Positions 1 to 7,228 of a stretch of 10,684 nt of DNA are shown piece by piece; within the stretch, counting starts at the first letter, position 1; the number at the start of each line of letters is the position of its first letter. Source of the stretch: Christensenellaceae bacterium. Its GTDB lineage: Bacteria > Bacillota > Clostridia > Christensenellales > Borkfalkiaceae. The notes under the pieces were generated by a model. The model had not been told where the DNA came from. It searched no databases and saw nothing but the letters and a program-made list of their open reading frames with translations. Location: positions 1-10,684 of the forward strand of contig CAOMHR010000044.1 of NCBI GenBank assembly GCA_948482865.1, written 5' to 3'. The translations under genes were made by a program, and so were the position numbers.

Positions 1-1029
1 GACGAGGCGACGGGTACGTACAGTATGTCGCCCGAACAGCAGGTAAGGGATCAGACAGAGCGGAACAGATGGAAAAACACGGGTTTTACCATTTTGAAGG
101 ACTGGCGCCTGTACCTGATGCTCGTACCCATGATTTTGGTGTACCTGCTTTGGAAGTACCTGCCCATGACCGAACTTTTGGCGGCTTTCAGATTCGGTAA
201 CTTTCAGGATGTGGCAGACAGACCCTGGGTTGGCTTCAACAACTTCAAGGTAATCTTTGTCGGCGCGGAAGCTACGACTTTCTGGATGGCGTTCAGGAAT
301 ACGTTCGTCATAGCGTTTTACGGACTTTTGTTCGGTTTCCCGCTTCCCATTATTCTGGCGCTTTTCTTTAACGAAGTACGTTCCAACGTTGCGAGATCGA
401 TTATGCAGGTATGCGTGTACCTGCCCAAATTCATTTCAACCGTTATAGTTACGTCGCTCACGCTTGCGCTCTTTGCAAGTGATACTGCAAGCACCAGCCC
501 GGGCATACTTTCAAAACTATTGGATAAGATTTCTAGCTCGTCGCATTTGCATGATGCTGTAAACAAAAATGGTCTTGTTTACTCGCTTGAATATTTCCGT
601 TCTATTTACATAATTACGGACATATGGGAACACGCCGGCTATGACTCGATTGTGTTCTTCGCCGCGGTAATCGCGGTGTCGCCTACGTCTTACGAGGCGG
701 CGCAGATAGACGGCGCGGGCAAGATGGCGCAGATGCGCTACGTGGTTATCCCCAGCATTTTGTCCACGGTAGTAATAATGCTTATTATGAAGATAGGCGG
801 ACTCCTTTCCGTAGGATATGAAAAGCTGTATCTGCTCTGTCCCGACGACTCGCTTGACAACTATCAGGTTGCGGAAGTCGTTTCAACCTGGTCTAACCGC
901 ATAGGCGGCTCGTACACTTCGCGAGCATACGGTATCGCCGGTGAAATGACCAACAACCTTATAGGTATGATTCTGGTAATAGGTTCAAACACGATAGCAA
1001 GAAAAGCGTCGGACGTTTCGTTGTACTAA
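1..1029 (+). CDS. LplB-like sugar ABC transporter permease (5' end probably outside window)
   Basis: Inner-membrane permease subunit of a carbohydrate ABC importer, the MalF-position partner. The frame is open to base 1. The first in-frame ATG is at 25 (334 aa from there), but no ribosome site lies at a usable distance before it, so the true start may lie upstream. Numbering from that Met, TM1 is about 29-46 (WRLYLMLVPMILVYLLWKYLPM, a typical LplB opening). Further segments are near 87-113, 125-150, 205-222, 240-262 and 305-322. The NTFVIAF...FPLPIILALFFNEVR stretch and YLPKFIS are family hallmarks. The EAA loop that docks on the ATPase is YEAAQIDGAG at 223-232. The loop at about 153-192 is Ser-rich and seems longer than usual. 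It sits 15 bp before the second permease. Substrate class (pectic oligosaccharide) is inferred from the GH28/GH105 genes downstream. Family call is secure; the start is not. Confidence 0.9.
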   Translation, partial: DEATGTYSMSPEQQVRDQTERNRWKNTGFTILKDWRLYLMLVPMILVYLLWKYLPMTELLAAFRFGNFQDVADRPWVGFNNFKVIFVGAEATTFWMAFRNTFVIAFYGLLFGFPLPIILALFFNEVRSNVARSIMQVCVYLPKFISTVIVTSLTLALFASDTASTSPGILSKLLDKISSSSHLHDAVNKNGLVYSLEYFRSIYIITDIWEHAGYDSIVFFAAVIAVSPTSYEAAQIDGAGKMAQMRYVVIPSILSTVVIMLIMKIGGLLSVGYEKLYLLCPDDSLDNYQVAEVVSTWSNRIGGSYTSRAYGIAGEMTNNLIGMILVIGSNTIARKASDVSLY

Positions 1030-1044
1030 GGGGGCAGAAAAAAA

Positions 1045-1971
1045 ATGAAAAGAAAGATGGAAATCAGCGAGCTTATCTTTAAAATAATCGCTTACGTTCT
1101 CTTAATAATATTTTCAATACTTTGCGTATATCCGCTTTTATACGCGTTGGGGTCCACCTTCAGTACGTGGGACGCGGTTGAAAAAGGTAAAGTTATTCTG
1201 TGGCCCGTCGGATTCCAGATAGAATCGTTCAAACTGGTATTTATGGATAACCAGTTCTGGATAAATTATTCCAACACATTATTTGTAACCTTTGTAGGTA
1301 CTATCTGGTGTCTGGTATATTCAATTCTCGGCGCGTACGCTCTTTCAAAAAAGAGACTTATGGGCAGACACGGTTTCAACTTCTTCCTTGTATTCACAAT
1401 GTGGTTTTCTGCTGGCGTCATTCCGCAGTATCTCAATTATCAGCAGACCGGCTCGATTATGGCATCCATAGTGGGCGGAAGCTCTATGTACGACATAGAC
1501 CTTAAATGGCTTATCGTCCTTGCAATGGGTATGAACGCTACCAACATAATACTTTTGAGAAACTCGTTCGAAGGAGTTCCTTCGGAAATAGAAGAAGCGG
1601 CAAGAATAGACGGCGCCACCGAATTACAGATTCTTTTGAAAGTTTATATTCCTATGAGCAAGGCAACCATTGCAACGGTTGCGCTGTTCTTCGGAATTTC
1701 GCGTTGGAACGGTTACTTCTGGGCGTACAAAGTGCTTAGCACCGAGCAGCAGTATTCCTGGCCCGTACAGGTGTACATGCGCGACTTCATAGACAAAAAC
1801 ACCAACCTGACGCTACAATATAATTCGGATACCGCGGACTATGATATAGGTCAGGCTACTTCAATGGTTTACGCAATGGTTGTGCTTGCAATGATTCCTA
1901 TTCTCGTAATTTATCCCTTTATACAAAAGTATTTTGCAAAGGGCGTAAATATGGGCGGCGTAAAAGAGTAA
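1045..1971 (+). CDS. LplC/YtcP-like sugar ABC transporter permease
   Basis: Second permease (MalG position) of the same importer, 308 aa, integral membrane. The start ATG at 1045 follows a GGGGG ribosome site in TAAGGGGGCAG with normal spacing. TM1 is about 12-34 (IIAYVLLIIFSILCVYPLLYAL), followed by the family-typical sequences STFSTWDAVEKG and NTLFVTFVGT. WFSAGVIPQYL around residue 113-123 is characteristic of this subfamily. The ATPase-docking EAA loop is EEAARIDGA at 183-191, followed by YIPMSKATIATVALF. The C-terminus YPFIQKYFAKGVNMGGVKE matches the usual LplC ending (GxxxGxxKG-like). It lies 15 bp after the first permease and 60 bp before the binding protein, a standard permease-permease-SBP order. 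Family assignment is strong; the sugar specificity is not visible in the sequence itself. Confidence 0.93.
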   Translation: MKRKMEISELIFKIIAYVLLIIFSILCVYPLLYALGSTFSTWDAVEKGKVILWPVGFQIESFKLVFMDNQFWINYSNTLFVTFVGTIWCLVYSILGAYALSKKRLMGRHGFNFFLVFTMWFSAGVIPQYLNYQQTGSIMASIVGGSSMYDIDLKWLIVLAMGMNATNIILLRNSFEGVPSEIEEAARIDGATELQILLKVYIPMSKATIATVALFFGISRWNGYFWAYKVLSTEQQYSWPVQVYMRDFIDKNTNLTLQYNSDTADYDIGQATSMVYAMVVLAMIPILVIYPFIQKYFAKGVNMGGVKE

Positions 1972-1985
1972 TCAAACTGATTTTT

Positions 1986-2005
1986 ATCGGGTATAAATCC
2001 CCGGT
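1986..2005 (+). other. Small hairpin upstream of the binding-protein gene
   Basis: The arms ATCGGG (1986-1991) and CCCGGT (2000-2005) can form a 6-bp stem with one G-U pair around an 8-base loop. It lies in the 60-bp gap between the second permease and the binding protein. There is no U-tract after it, so it is not a terminator. It could be an RNA processing or stability element, but a stem this short may be chance. Confidence 0.3.
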
Positions 2006-2031
2006 TTAAATAAATTAATAAGGAGAGAAAA

Positions 2032-4839
2032 ATGAACAAAACCAAAAAAATTGCAACAGCCGTTGTATCCGTTGTAATGGCGGGAACTATGGTCGCGTCG
2101 CTTTCGGCTTGCGGCCCTAACAACAACGGTGAAAACAAAGCAAATTTGATGACCAAATTTGAGAATTTTATGAACGATGCATGGGAAACTTCGTTGAACG
2201 GTTACGGCAGTGAAACTTCATCGTCGGGACAGACCAAACTTACTCCCAAACTTAAAGACGGAAAACTTGATTATGCCGCTAATACCGTGCTTAAGACAGC
2301 AATAGGTTATGATAGTGCTAAAACCGGTATAAAGTTTCCTACGGAGAATGAAGCTATTTCTGCTTTGATAGGTTATTTGGGTGGTTATCAGGATTCGGAT
2401 TCTACGGTTGAGTTGTACGGCGAACAGTATTCTAGCAAAACACTGAAACCGGCGTGGATAGCCTTGGCAAGAACTTTAAATGTTGAAATTAATGACGCCT
2501 ACAAGGGCGGTAAATCTGCAAGTCAAATGTCCGATATTACCAATCAGGCAGATGGGCTTGCAACTCATCAGTTATTCACGGCATCCGCTACGGATATCAA
2601 CAATCAGGGCGCGGCGGGCAACCTTTTGAATATTACAGATTATCTTGATTACATGCCCAATTATAAGGCGTTCCTTGAAGCGAACCCTATTGCGCGTCTT
2701 TCGCTGACTGCGGACGAATACGGTTCAATGTATATGCTTCCTTATTTCGACGGTAACGACGATATCGAAAAATACGTCCTTCTTGAAAAGAATCTGGTTG
2801 AAATTCTTCTCGATTCCGCAACTTTGGACGGAGCGGATACAATTACTTTCAAGGCTCAGGCTGACGCAAAGAACGCCGATTCTAAGAATGCAGACAAGGG
2901 TATTGTAGGAACTTCCACTTCGGTTGAATCTTTCATGGGGCAGACCGGCAAATGGGAAGTCGAAACCACAAATCCCTCGGCATTGGATAGCAGCAAGACC
3001 CCCGACTGGGGCAACGACCTGAACGTTGCGGCTACAGCGTCTGGTACGGGTGCGACAACTAAAGTCGTTATAAACTACGACGCGGCTCTGGTTGCGGCGC
3101 AGGACGCAACCAAACCTTTGGGCGCGGCAATCAGCGCGGCGGCAGGCAAGGCTTATACCGGTACCAGCGGCAACATTATCGATTTGCAGAACTTTGCCAT
3201 CAATGAAAAGCAGGGTAACGTAAAGGGCGCGGATCTTCTTAAAATTTTGAGAGAATATATTAAAGTCGCTTACCAGAAAGAAGACGGCGGAGCGTTCTAT
3301 ACTAAACTGTCAGACGTATTCAACAGCGCTTACGCTGCATGGGACGTTGACCTTTACACGGCTCTCGGCAGATGCTATACAACCTGCGGTAAATTACTTG
3401 CAGTGAGCGGCGAGTCTCTTGTCAAATCCGAAGCAAACCTTTACTTGCTTTCCGGTCGTGAATACAAGGCGAACAGATATAGCGACACTTACGCTATGGC
3501 GGGCGAGCTGTACGGCGTGCGCGGACTTGAATCGAGATATTCCCCCACATACGCATATGTAAATAACAAAGGTAAAATTTCAGACTCGCGTCTTGACGAA
3601 AATATGTGGGAAGCACTTGACAAGATGAATAAACTTGCCAAGGAAGGTCTTTTTAACGCAATGACAACCGATAATATCGGTAAAGGCGGTTGGAACTCGA
3701 CTAACGAATCTGGCAACACCGGCGTGCAGACTCTTTCAATGCACGACTACGTTCAGACTCAGACTTCAAACGGCGGTTTTAAAGCACAGAACGGCAATCT
3801 TGACTCAACCGTTTACAACTTTGCTCCCGTTCTCACTCCCGTATCCAAATGGGACGATAACGGAAACGGAACCGCAGATAAGTATATGAGATTTACTGAA
3901 AGCTGGCGTGGCGTAAAGAACACCGGTTGGTGTATTTCTTACGAAGCGGTTAAAAACAATCCCGATAAACTTTCGGCTTCGCTTGCGCTTGTCGATTACT
4001 TCTTCTCCAACGACGGACAGATTCTTATGACCTATGGTCCACAGTCTGTTAACGGCGATGACGACGGATCTAAAACAGCAACTAAGGCGGCAGGCGGCGG
4101 TTTCTGGTACGGTACTCCCGTAACAGGTGCGGTCGAAGGCGTAACCCTTGCAACAAATGCGGACGGCTCGCTTACAAACGAAACTCTTCTTGCGCTTAAA
4201 GCAAAGAATGTTATCGGTTCGCACGACGACGTTCAGTATTATGCTACCGAAGAGTATGAAGCCGAATACTTTGTCTACAATAACGCGCTCTATACAGGTA
4301 AGCTTTATAAAGGCAGGCAAATCCCCGCTATGACGAAGAGCTCGCTCACGATGTTTGAAACTTCATCCATTGGTAATCATTCGTTTACAAACTATGCCCG
4401 TTACTTTATCGGTTCGGCGTTGAACCTTGGTAATAAGGATCAGGGATTTGAATATCAGTGCACTTCAAAATCAGGTATCGTAGGCGCGGACATTGTCAAT
4501 ATCGCGCTTGTAAACGGAACCATCAAACATACGTTGCAGATTTCTCCCGCAGAAGCCGAAGCAAACAACAACTGGTGGTATATGCTTACACCCACCCTTC
4601 TTCCTTACGAAACTGCGGTAAACAACGTTATAACGGTTGCGCCTTATACTATAATTACCGCTCTCAACTCGCAGGCTATTTCGCTTTTCAAAGTTGACGG
4701 TAGTACACCTAACCTTCTTAACGACGTTATGGCTTACGGTCTCGGTTCGCAGCACCTTATCAGAACTATGAACAACAACGATAAACTTCCCGATACGGCT
4801 GCGGATATGGTTAAATATCTCAACACGGTTAAGGGTTAA
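2032..4839 (+). CDS. Very large (935 aa) lipoprotein sugar-binding protein of the ABC importer
   Basis: Extracellular solute-binding lipoprotein that would capture the oligosaccharide and deliver it to the two upstream permeases. The start at 2032 has a strong AAGGAGAG site 6 bases upstream. A lipoprotein signal peptide is clear: basic NKTKK, a hydrophobic stretch, then lipobox LSAC with the lipid-modified Cys at 27 and an Asn/Gly-rich linker after it. The family-1/LplA-like signature is seen in YAYVNNKGKISDSRLDENMW...LNKLAKEGLFN-type sequence near 505-550 and in VDYFFSNDGQILMTYGP near 653-669. D608/N610/N612/G613/D616 form a DxNxNGxxD loop resembling a calcium-binding motif. Usual relatives are about 400-560 aa. 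The extra length comes mainly from an Ala/Ser/Thr/Asp-rich stretch at about 262-380 and about 250 residues beyond the last recognisable SBP motif. A GC-rich hairpin follows the stop. Role is confident from lipobox and position; the fold of the extra regions is unknown. Confidence 0.88.
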   Translation: MNKTKKIATAVVSVVMAGTMVASLSACGPNNNGENKANLMTKFENFMNDAWETSLNGYGSETSSSGQTKLTPKLKDGKLDYAANTVLKTAIGYDSAKTGIKFPTENEAISALIGYLGGYQDSDSTVELYGEQYSSKTLKPAWIALARTLNVEINDAYKGGKSASQMSDITNQADGLATHQLFTASATDINNQGAAGNLLNITDYLDYMPNYKAFLEANPIARLSLTADEYGSMYMLPYFDGNDDIEKYVLLEKNLVEILLDSATLDGADTITFKAQADAKNADSKNADKGIVGTSTSVESFMGQTGKWEVETTNPSALDSSKTPDWGNDLNVAATASGTGATTKVVINYDAALVAAQDATKPLGAAISAAAGKAYTGTSGNIIDLQNFAINEKQGNVKGADLLKILREYIKVAYQKEDGGAFYTKLSDVFNSAYAAWDVDLYTALGRCYTTCGKLLAVSGESLVKSEANLYLLSGREYKANRYSDTYAMAGELYGVRGLESRYSPTYAYVNNKGKISDSRLDENMWEALDKMNKLAKEGLFNAMTTDNIGKGGWNSTNESGNTGVQTLSMHDYVQTQTSNGGFKAQNGNLDSTVYNFAPVLTPVSKWDDNGNGTADKYMRFTESWRGVKNTGWCISYEAVKNNPDKLSASLALVDYFFSNDGQILMTYGPQSVNGDDDGSKTATKAAGGGFWYGTPVTGAVEGVTLATNADGSLTNETLLALKAKNVIGSHDDVQYYATEEYEAEYFVYNNALYTGKLYKGRQIPAMTKSSLTMFETSSIGNHSFTNYARYFIGSALNLGNKDQGFEYQCTSKSGIVGADIVNIALVNGTIKHTLQISPAEAEANNNWWYMLTPTLLPYETAVNNVITVAPYTIITALNSQAISLFKVDGSTPNLLNDVMAYGLGSQHLIRTMNNNDKLPDTAADMVKYLNTVKG

Positions 4840-4875
4840 TAAAATTTCAGTACAGTAAAATTCAAATAATTAAAG

Positions 4876-4914
4876 TTTTGTCTGCGCCCGCTTTCGGGCG
4901 GGCGCAAGGCAAAA
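4876..4914 (+). other. GC-rich intercistronic stem-loop after the binding-protein gene
   Basis: A perfect 9-bp stem, TGCGCCCGC (4883-4891) with GCGGGCGCA (4898-4906), closes a 6-base TTTCGG loop. An outer TTTTG/CAAAA helix (4876-4880 with 4910-4914) extends it across a small internal irregularity. The bases that follow are A-rich, not U-rich, so on the + strand it is not a canonical intrinsic terminator. Position and strength fit a 3'-end mRNA stabiliser or processing stop that keeps the binding-protein message more abundant than the rest of the operon, a known arrangement in ABC importer operons. That function is inferred. Confidence 0.65.
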
Positions 4915-4932
4915 AAATTTGGGGAACGTGAA

Positions 4933-5532
4933 ATGAAGACTCAAATGAGATTTCAGAAATACTTAATACTCGCAATACTTATTGTTGCGGCTTTAAGTTT
5001 TGTCTACGCTCTTTCGTTCTGCGGCGGCACAGTATATCAGTACGGTACGCTGTATGACCAGGTAAATGATAAAGAGAAGGTAGAAGGCGCCAAAGCATTG
5101 TTTGAAGCGTCGCAAAGATATAACGATATTTTAATATGGCTCGCGGTGGCGTTTATTCTTGTCGTTGTACTCAATTATGTAATGGCTACGACAAAACGCC
5201 GTAAATATTATATTACCAATTACATATCAATCGGGCTTACGATAGCGTACGCGCTCGCTTTTGCAGCCGTACTCGCCTGGATAGTAATGGACACTTATTC
5301 GTTGTTTATCGTAATCGACAAAGATTTAGCGGCTGCCAAATTCCTTGGCACCGAAGGATTTAAATATTCGACTATTAACTTTATTTTAGGTTATGTCGTG
5401 GTTGGCATTTCGGCTTTAAGCGCATGCCTTATGCTTTTCAACCTTGTCTGGAAAATTATCCTTATGAAAGGTGAAAAGAAATTGCTTGCGGCTGCGCCGG
5501 TTAACAGTGAGACGGCAGAGGAGGCGGTGTAA
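4933..5532 (+). CDS. Uncharacterised 4-TM membrane protein (first of three around the ATPase)
   Basis: Not recognised as a member of a named family. The 199-aa product starts at 4933 after a GGGGAA site. It has four predicted helices at about 10-29, 66-85, 98-120 and 150-172. A basic KRRK sits between TM2 and TM3, and the C-terminal tail is short and acidic (NSETAEEAV). By the positive-inside rule both ends are cytoplasmic. Two outside loops result: about 31-65 (Tyr/Gln/Lys-rich, starting CGGTVYQYGTLYDQ) and about 121-149. It has no Walker motif, enzyme motif or EAA loop. It begins the tightly packed block 4TM-4TM-ATPase-4TM right after the binding protein, so an accessory or assembly role in the importer is the simplest inference. 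It does not look like the YesL/DUF624 proteins often found beside such transporters, though that comparison is from memory. Confidence 0.8.
   Translation: MKTQMRFQKYLILAILIVAALSFVYALSFCGGTVYQYGTLYDQVNDKEKVEGAKALFEASQRYNDILIWLAVAFILVVVLNYVMATTKRRKYYITNYISIGLTIAYALAFAAVLAWIVMDTYSLFIVIDKDLAAAKFLGTEGFKYSTINFILGYVVVGISALSACLMLFNLVWKIILMKGEKKLLAAAPVNSETAEEAV
5517..5524 (+). promoter_or_regulatory. Ribosome-binding site that fixes the start at 5534
   Basis: AGAGGAGG lies 9 bases before the ATG at 5534 and within the last codons of the preceding gene. It supports 5534 over the longer in-frame ATG at 5471, which has no such site and would add an Arg-rich 21-residue leader read out of frame from the upstream gene. 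The preceding stop ends at 5532, so the two genes are 1 bp apart and probably translationally coupled. Confidence 0.8.
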
Positions 5533-5533
5533 T

Positions 5534-6136
5534 ATGAAACAGCTTACGCCTAACCAGCAAATCATAGCAGACGATATTCTCCGCTACAAGAGAAATAAAC
5601 TTGCGCAGATATTCGCAATACTGGGTATTGCTTTTAATTGCCTTTATTTCTGTCTGTTATACGCCATACCCGATGCAAAAATGAGAACAATAACTTTGGG
5701 TGTATCGGTAGTTTTAACTCTCGTGCTGTTACTGCTTGTATTCCTTTCGTCTGAAGGCGTTAAAGGTTACAACAAGAAATTCAGCATAGTGCTTTTAATT
5801 ATCGCCGCATTCCAGATTTTAAGAATATTCTACTATCCTTTAAGGGGTTTGCAGGCAGACACTTTAAAAGATATAGGTTACTTCGGAATTTATCCCCAGA
5901 CCAGCGCGCTGTTCTTCACGATAATGGTTGTCTGGCTTTGCGCGTCGTCCGCATGTATTATAACTTCGGCGGTGCTTGGCTGGATATACGCGGCACGGTT
6001 GCAAAAATTCCAGAAGAAAATCAACGCAGGCGAAATTTCGGTTGAACAGACCTTAAAGGATATGGATGCCGAGGACGCGGATAACGCACTCAAAGTAGAT
6101 TCAAGCGTAGAATTGGATTTTGGGGAGGTTGACTAA
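5534..6136 (+). CDS. Uncharacterised 4-TM membrane protein (second of three around the ATPase)
   Basis: Not recognised as a named family. The 200-aa product begins MKQLTPNQQIIADDILRYKRN, with start chosen at 5534 because of the AGAGGAGG site; the longer 5471 start would overlap the upstream gene by 62 bases. Helices are predicted at about 24-45, 52-71, 83-101 and 124-152. The TM2-TM3 loop is basic (KGYNKK) and the roughly 48-residue C-terminal tail is cytoplasmic and strongly acidic (KDMDAEDAD...VELDFGEVD). The larger outside loop, about 102-123, contains YPLRGLQADTLKDIGYFGIYP. Topology matches the neighbours at 4933 and 7229, but no obvious sequence identity is visible by eye. It is followed after 2 bp by the ATPase gene, with a GGGGAGG site inside its last codons. 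An importer-accessory role is inferred from context only. Confidence 0.8.
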   Translation: MKQLTPNQQIIADDILRYKRNKLAQIFAILGIAFNCLYFCLLYAIPDAKMRTITLGVSVVLTLVLLLLVFLSSEGVKGYNKKFSIVLLIIAAFQILRIFYYPLRGLQADTLKDIGYFGIYPQTSALFFTIMVVWLCASSACIITSAVLGWIYAARLQKFQKKINAGEISVEQTLKDMDAEDADNALKVDSSVELDFGEVD

Positions 6137-6138
6137 TA

Positions 6139-7227
6139 ATGCCCGAGGTAAACATTCAACATTTAGATAAAGTATACGATAACAAGGTTCAGGCGGTTTT
6201 CGACTTCAATCTTGATATCAAGGACGGCGAATTTATCGTTCTTGTAGGGCCTTCTGGCTGCGGCAAGTCAACTACTCTGAGAATGGTTGCGGGACTTGAA
6301 GATATAACGAACGGCAACCTTATCATAGACGGAAAGGACTGTACGCGTCTGCCCCCTAAGGACAGAGATATAGCTATGGTTTTCCAGAACTACGCGCTGT
6401 ACGGTCATATGACTATATACGAAAATATGGCGTTTTCTCTCACTCTCCGCAAAGAGAATAAAGAGATAATTCACAGAAAGGTTATGGCTGCGGCAGAAAT
6501 TCTCGACTTGAAGAGCCAGCTCAACAAAAAGCCCAAGCAGCTTTCCGGCGGTCAGCGCCAGCGTGTTGCAATGGGGCGCGCAATTGTCCGTAACCCCAAA
6601 GTATTCCTTTTTGACGAACCCCTTTCAAACCTTGATGCAAAACTCAGGGGTTCGATGAGAAGAGAACTCATACTGTTACATAAAAAACTGAATGCGACTA
6701 TTATGTACGTAACCCATGACCAGACAGAAGCTCTGACCCTTGCGGACAGAATAGTTTGTATGTCAATGGGACACGTCCAGCAGATAGGTAAACCTATAGA
6801 CCTGTACGAAAGACCCGCAAACACTTTCGTCGCAACCTTTATAGGTCTTCCCCCTATGAATATGTTCGAAGGCAAAATTCAGGGCGGATATTTCAAGAGT
6901 GACCTTTTTGAATATCCTTTAAGCGAAAAGCAGATAAGACAGCTTAAAGACTACGAAGGAAAAGAAGTAATTTTGGGCGTGCGTCCCGAAAACGTCACCC
7001 GCGACGGCTCTGTAAAATTAAACGTTACCAACAACGAGAACCTGGGTATGAACACCCTTGTACACGGCAAAGTCGGCGGCGTGAAAAACGTTGTCTGCAA
7101 ATTTGCCGAGTGGTGCAATTACAAAAACGGCGACGATATCAATATAGGTTTCGACGCTAATATGATGCACTTCTTTGAAATGCCCGAAGGCGATATGCCT
7201 GGCAAGGCAATAATTAAGGAGGGATAA
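6139..7227 (+). CDS. MsmX/UgpC/MalK-type ABC transporter ATPase
   Basis: Cytoplasmic ATPase that drives the sugar importer; 362 aa, the normal length for the MsmX/MalK group. ATG at 6139 follows GGGGAGG at 6122-6128. Motifs in order: Walker A GPSGCGKST 37-45, Q-loop Q83, signature LSGGQ 135-139, Walker B VFLFDEP 155-161 with catalytic E160, D-loop SNLD 163-166, switch H193. The C-terminal TOBE-type regulatory domain runs from about 235, with FVATFIGLPPMNMF and ILGVRPENV (278-286). One oddity is ALYGHMT at 86-92, where the family usually has ALYPHMT (G89 for Pro). It is embedded between two small membrane-protein genes, with 2-bp and 1-bp gaps, so it is co-produced with them. Many LplABC-type importers lack a linked ATPase and borrow a shared MsmX; here one is encoded in the locus. 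General databases often label such proteins UgpC, but glycerol-phosphate specificity is not supported here. Confidence 0.96.
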   Translation: MPEVNIQHLDKVYDNKVQAVFDFNLDIKDGEFIVLVGPSGCGKSTTLRMVAGLEDITNGNLIIDGKDCTRLPPKDRDIAMVFQNYALYGHMTIYENMAFSLTLRKENKEIIHRKVMAAAEILDLKSQLNKKPKQLSGGQRQRVAMGRAIVRNPKVFLFDEPLSNLDAKLRGSMRRELILLHKKLNATIMYVTHDQTEALTLADRIVCMSMGHVQQIGKPIDLYERPANTFVATFIGLPPMNMFEGKIQGGYFKSDLFEYPLSEKQIRQLKDYEGKEVILGVRPENVTRDGSVKLNVTNNENLGMNTLVHGKVGGVKNVVCKFAEWCNYKNGDDINIGFDANMMHFFEMPEGDMPGKAIIKEG

Positions 7228-7228
7228 G

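Noticed and set aside
1972..2031. A separate promoter for the binding-protein gene
   Set aside because: The gap has A/T-rich TATAAA- and TTTAAA-like words, but no convincing -35/-10 pair at proper spacing; A/T richness alone is weak evidence.
3805..4320. 171-codon open frame on the - strand
   Set aside because: It lies wholly inside the binding-protein gene, shows no domain pattern or ribosome site, and reads as the antisense shadow of a codon-biased gene.
4876..4914. Intrinsic terminator after the binding protein
   Set aside because: The stem is strong, but + strand bases after it are A-rich with no U-tract, so it is listed as a stem-loop of other function.
5471..5533. Longer start for the second 4-TM gene
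   Set aside because: It would overlap the upstream gene by 62 bases, has no clear ribosome site, and encodes an Arg-rich leader that is simply the other gene read in another frame. ATG 5534 has AGAGGAGG at proper spacing.
6552..6875. 107-codon - strand frame inside the ATPase gene
   Set aside because: It is antisense to the conserved LSGGQ/Walker B region of an intact ATPase and is explained by that gene's codon pattern.
6139..7227. Glycerol-3-phosphate transporter ATPase (UgpC) as a functional call
   Set aside because: The name is often applied to this family by similarity alone. The permeases, binding protein and GH28/GH105 neighbours point to sugar oligomers.
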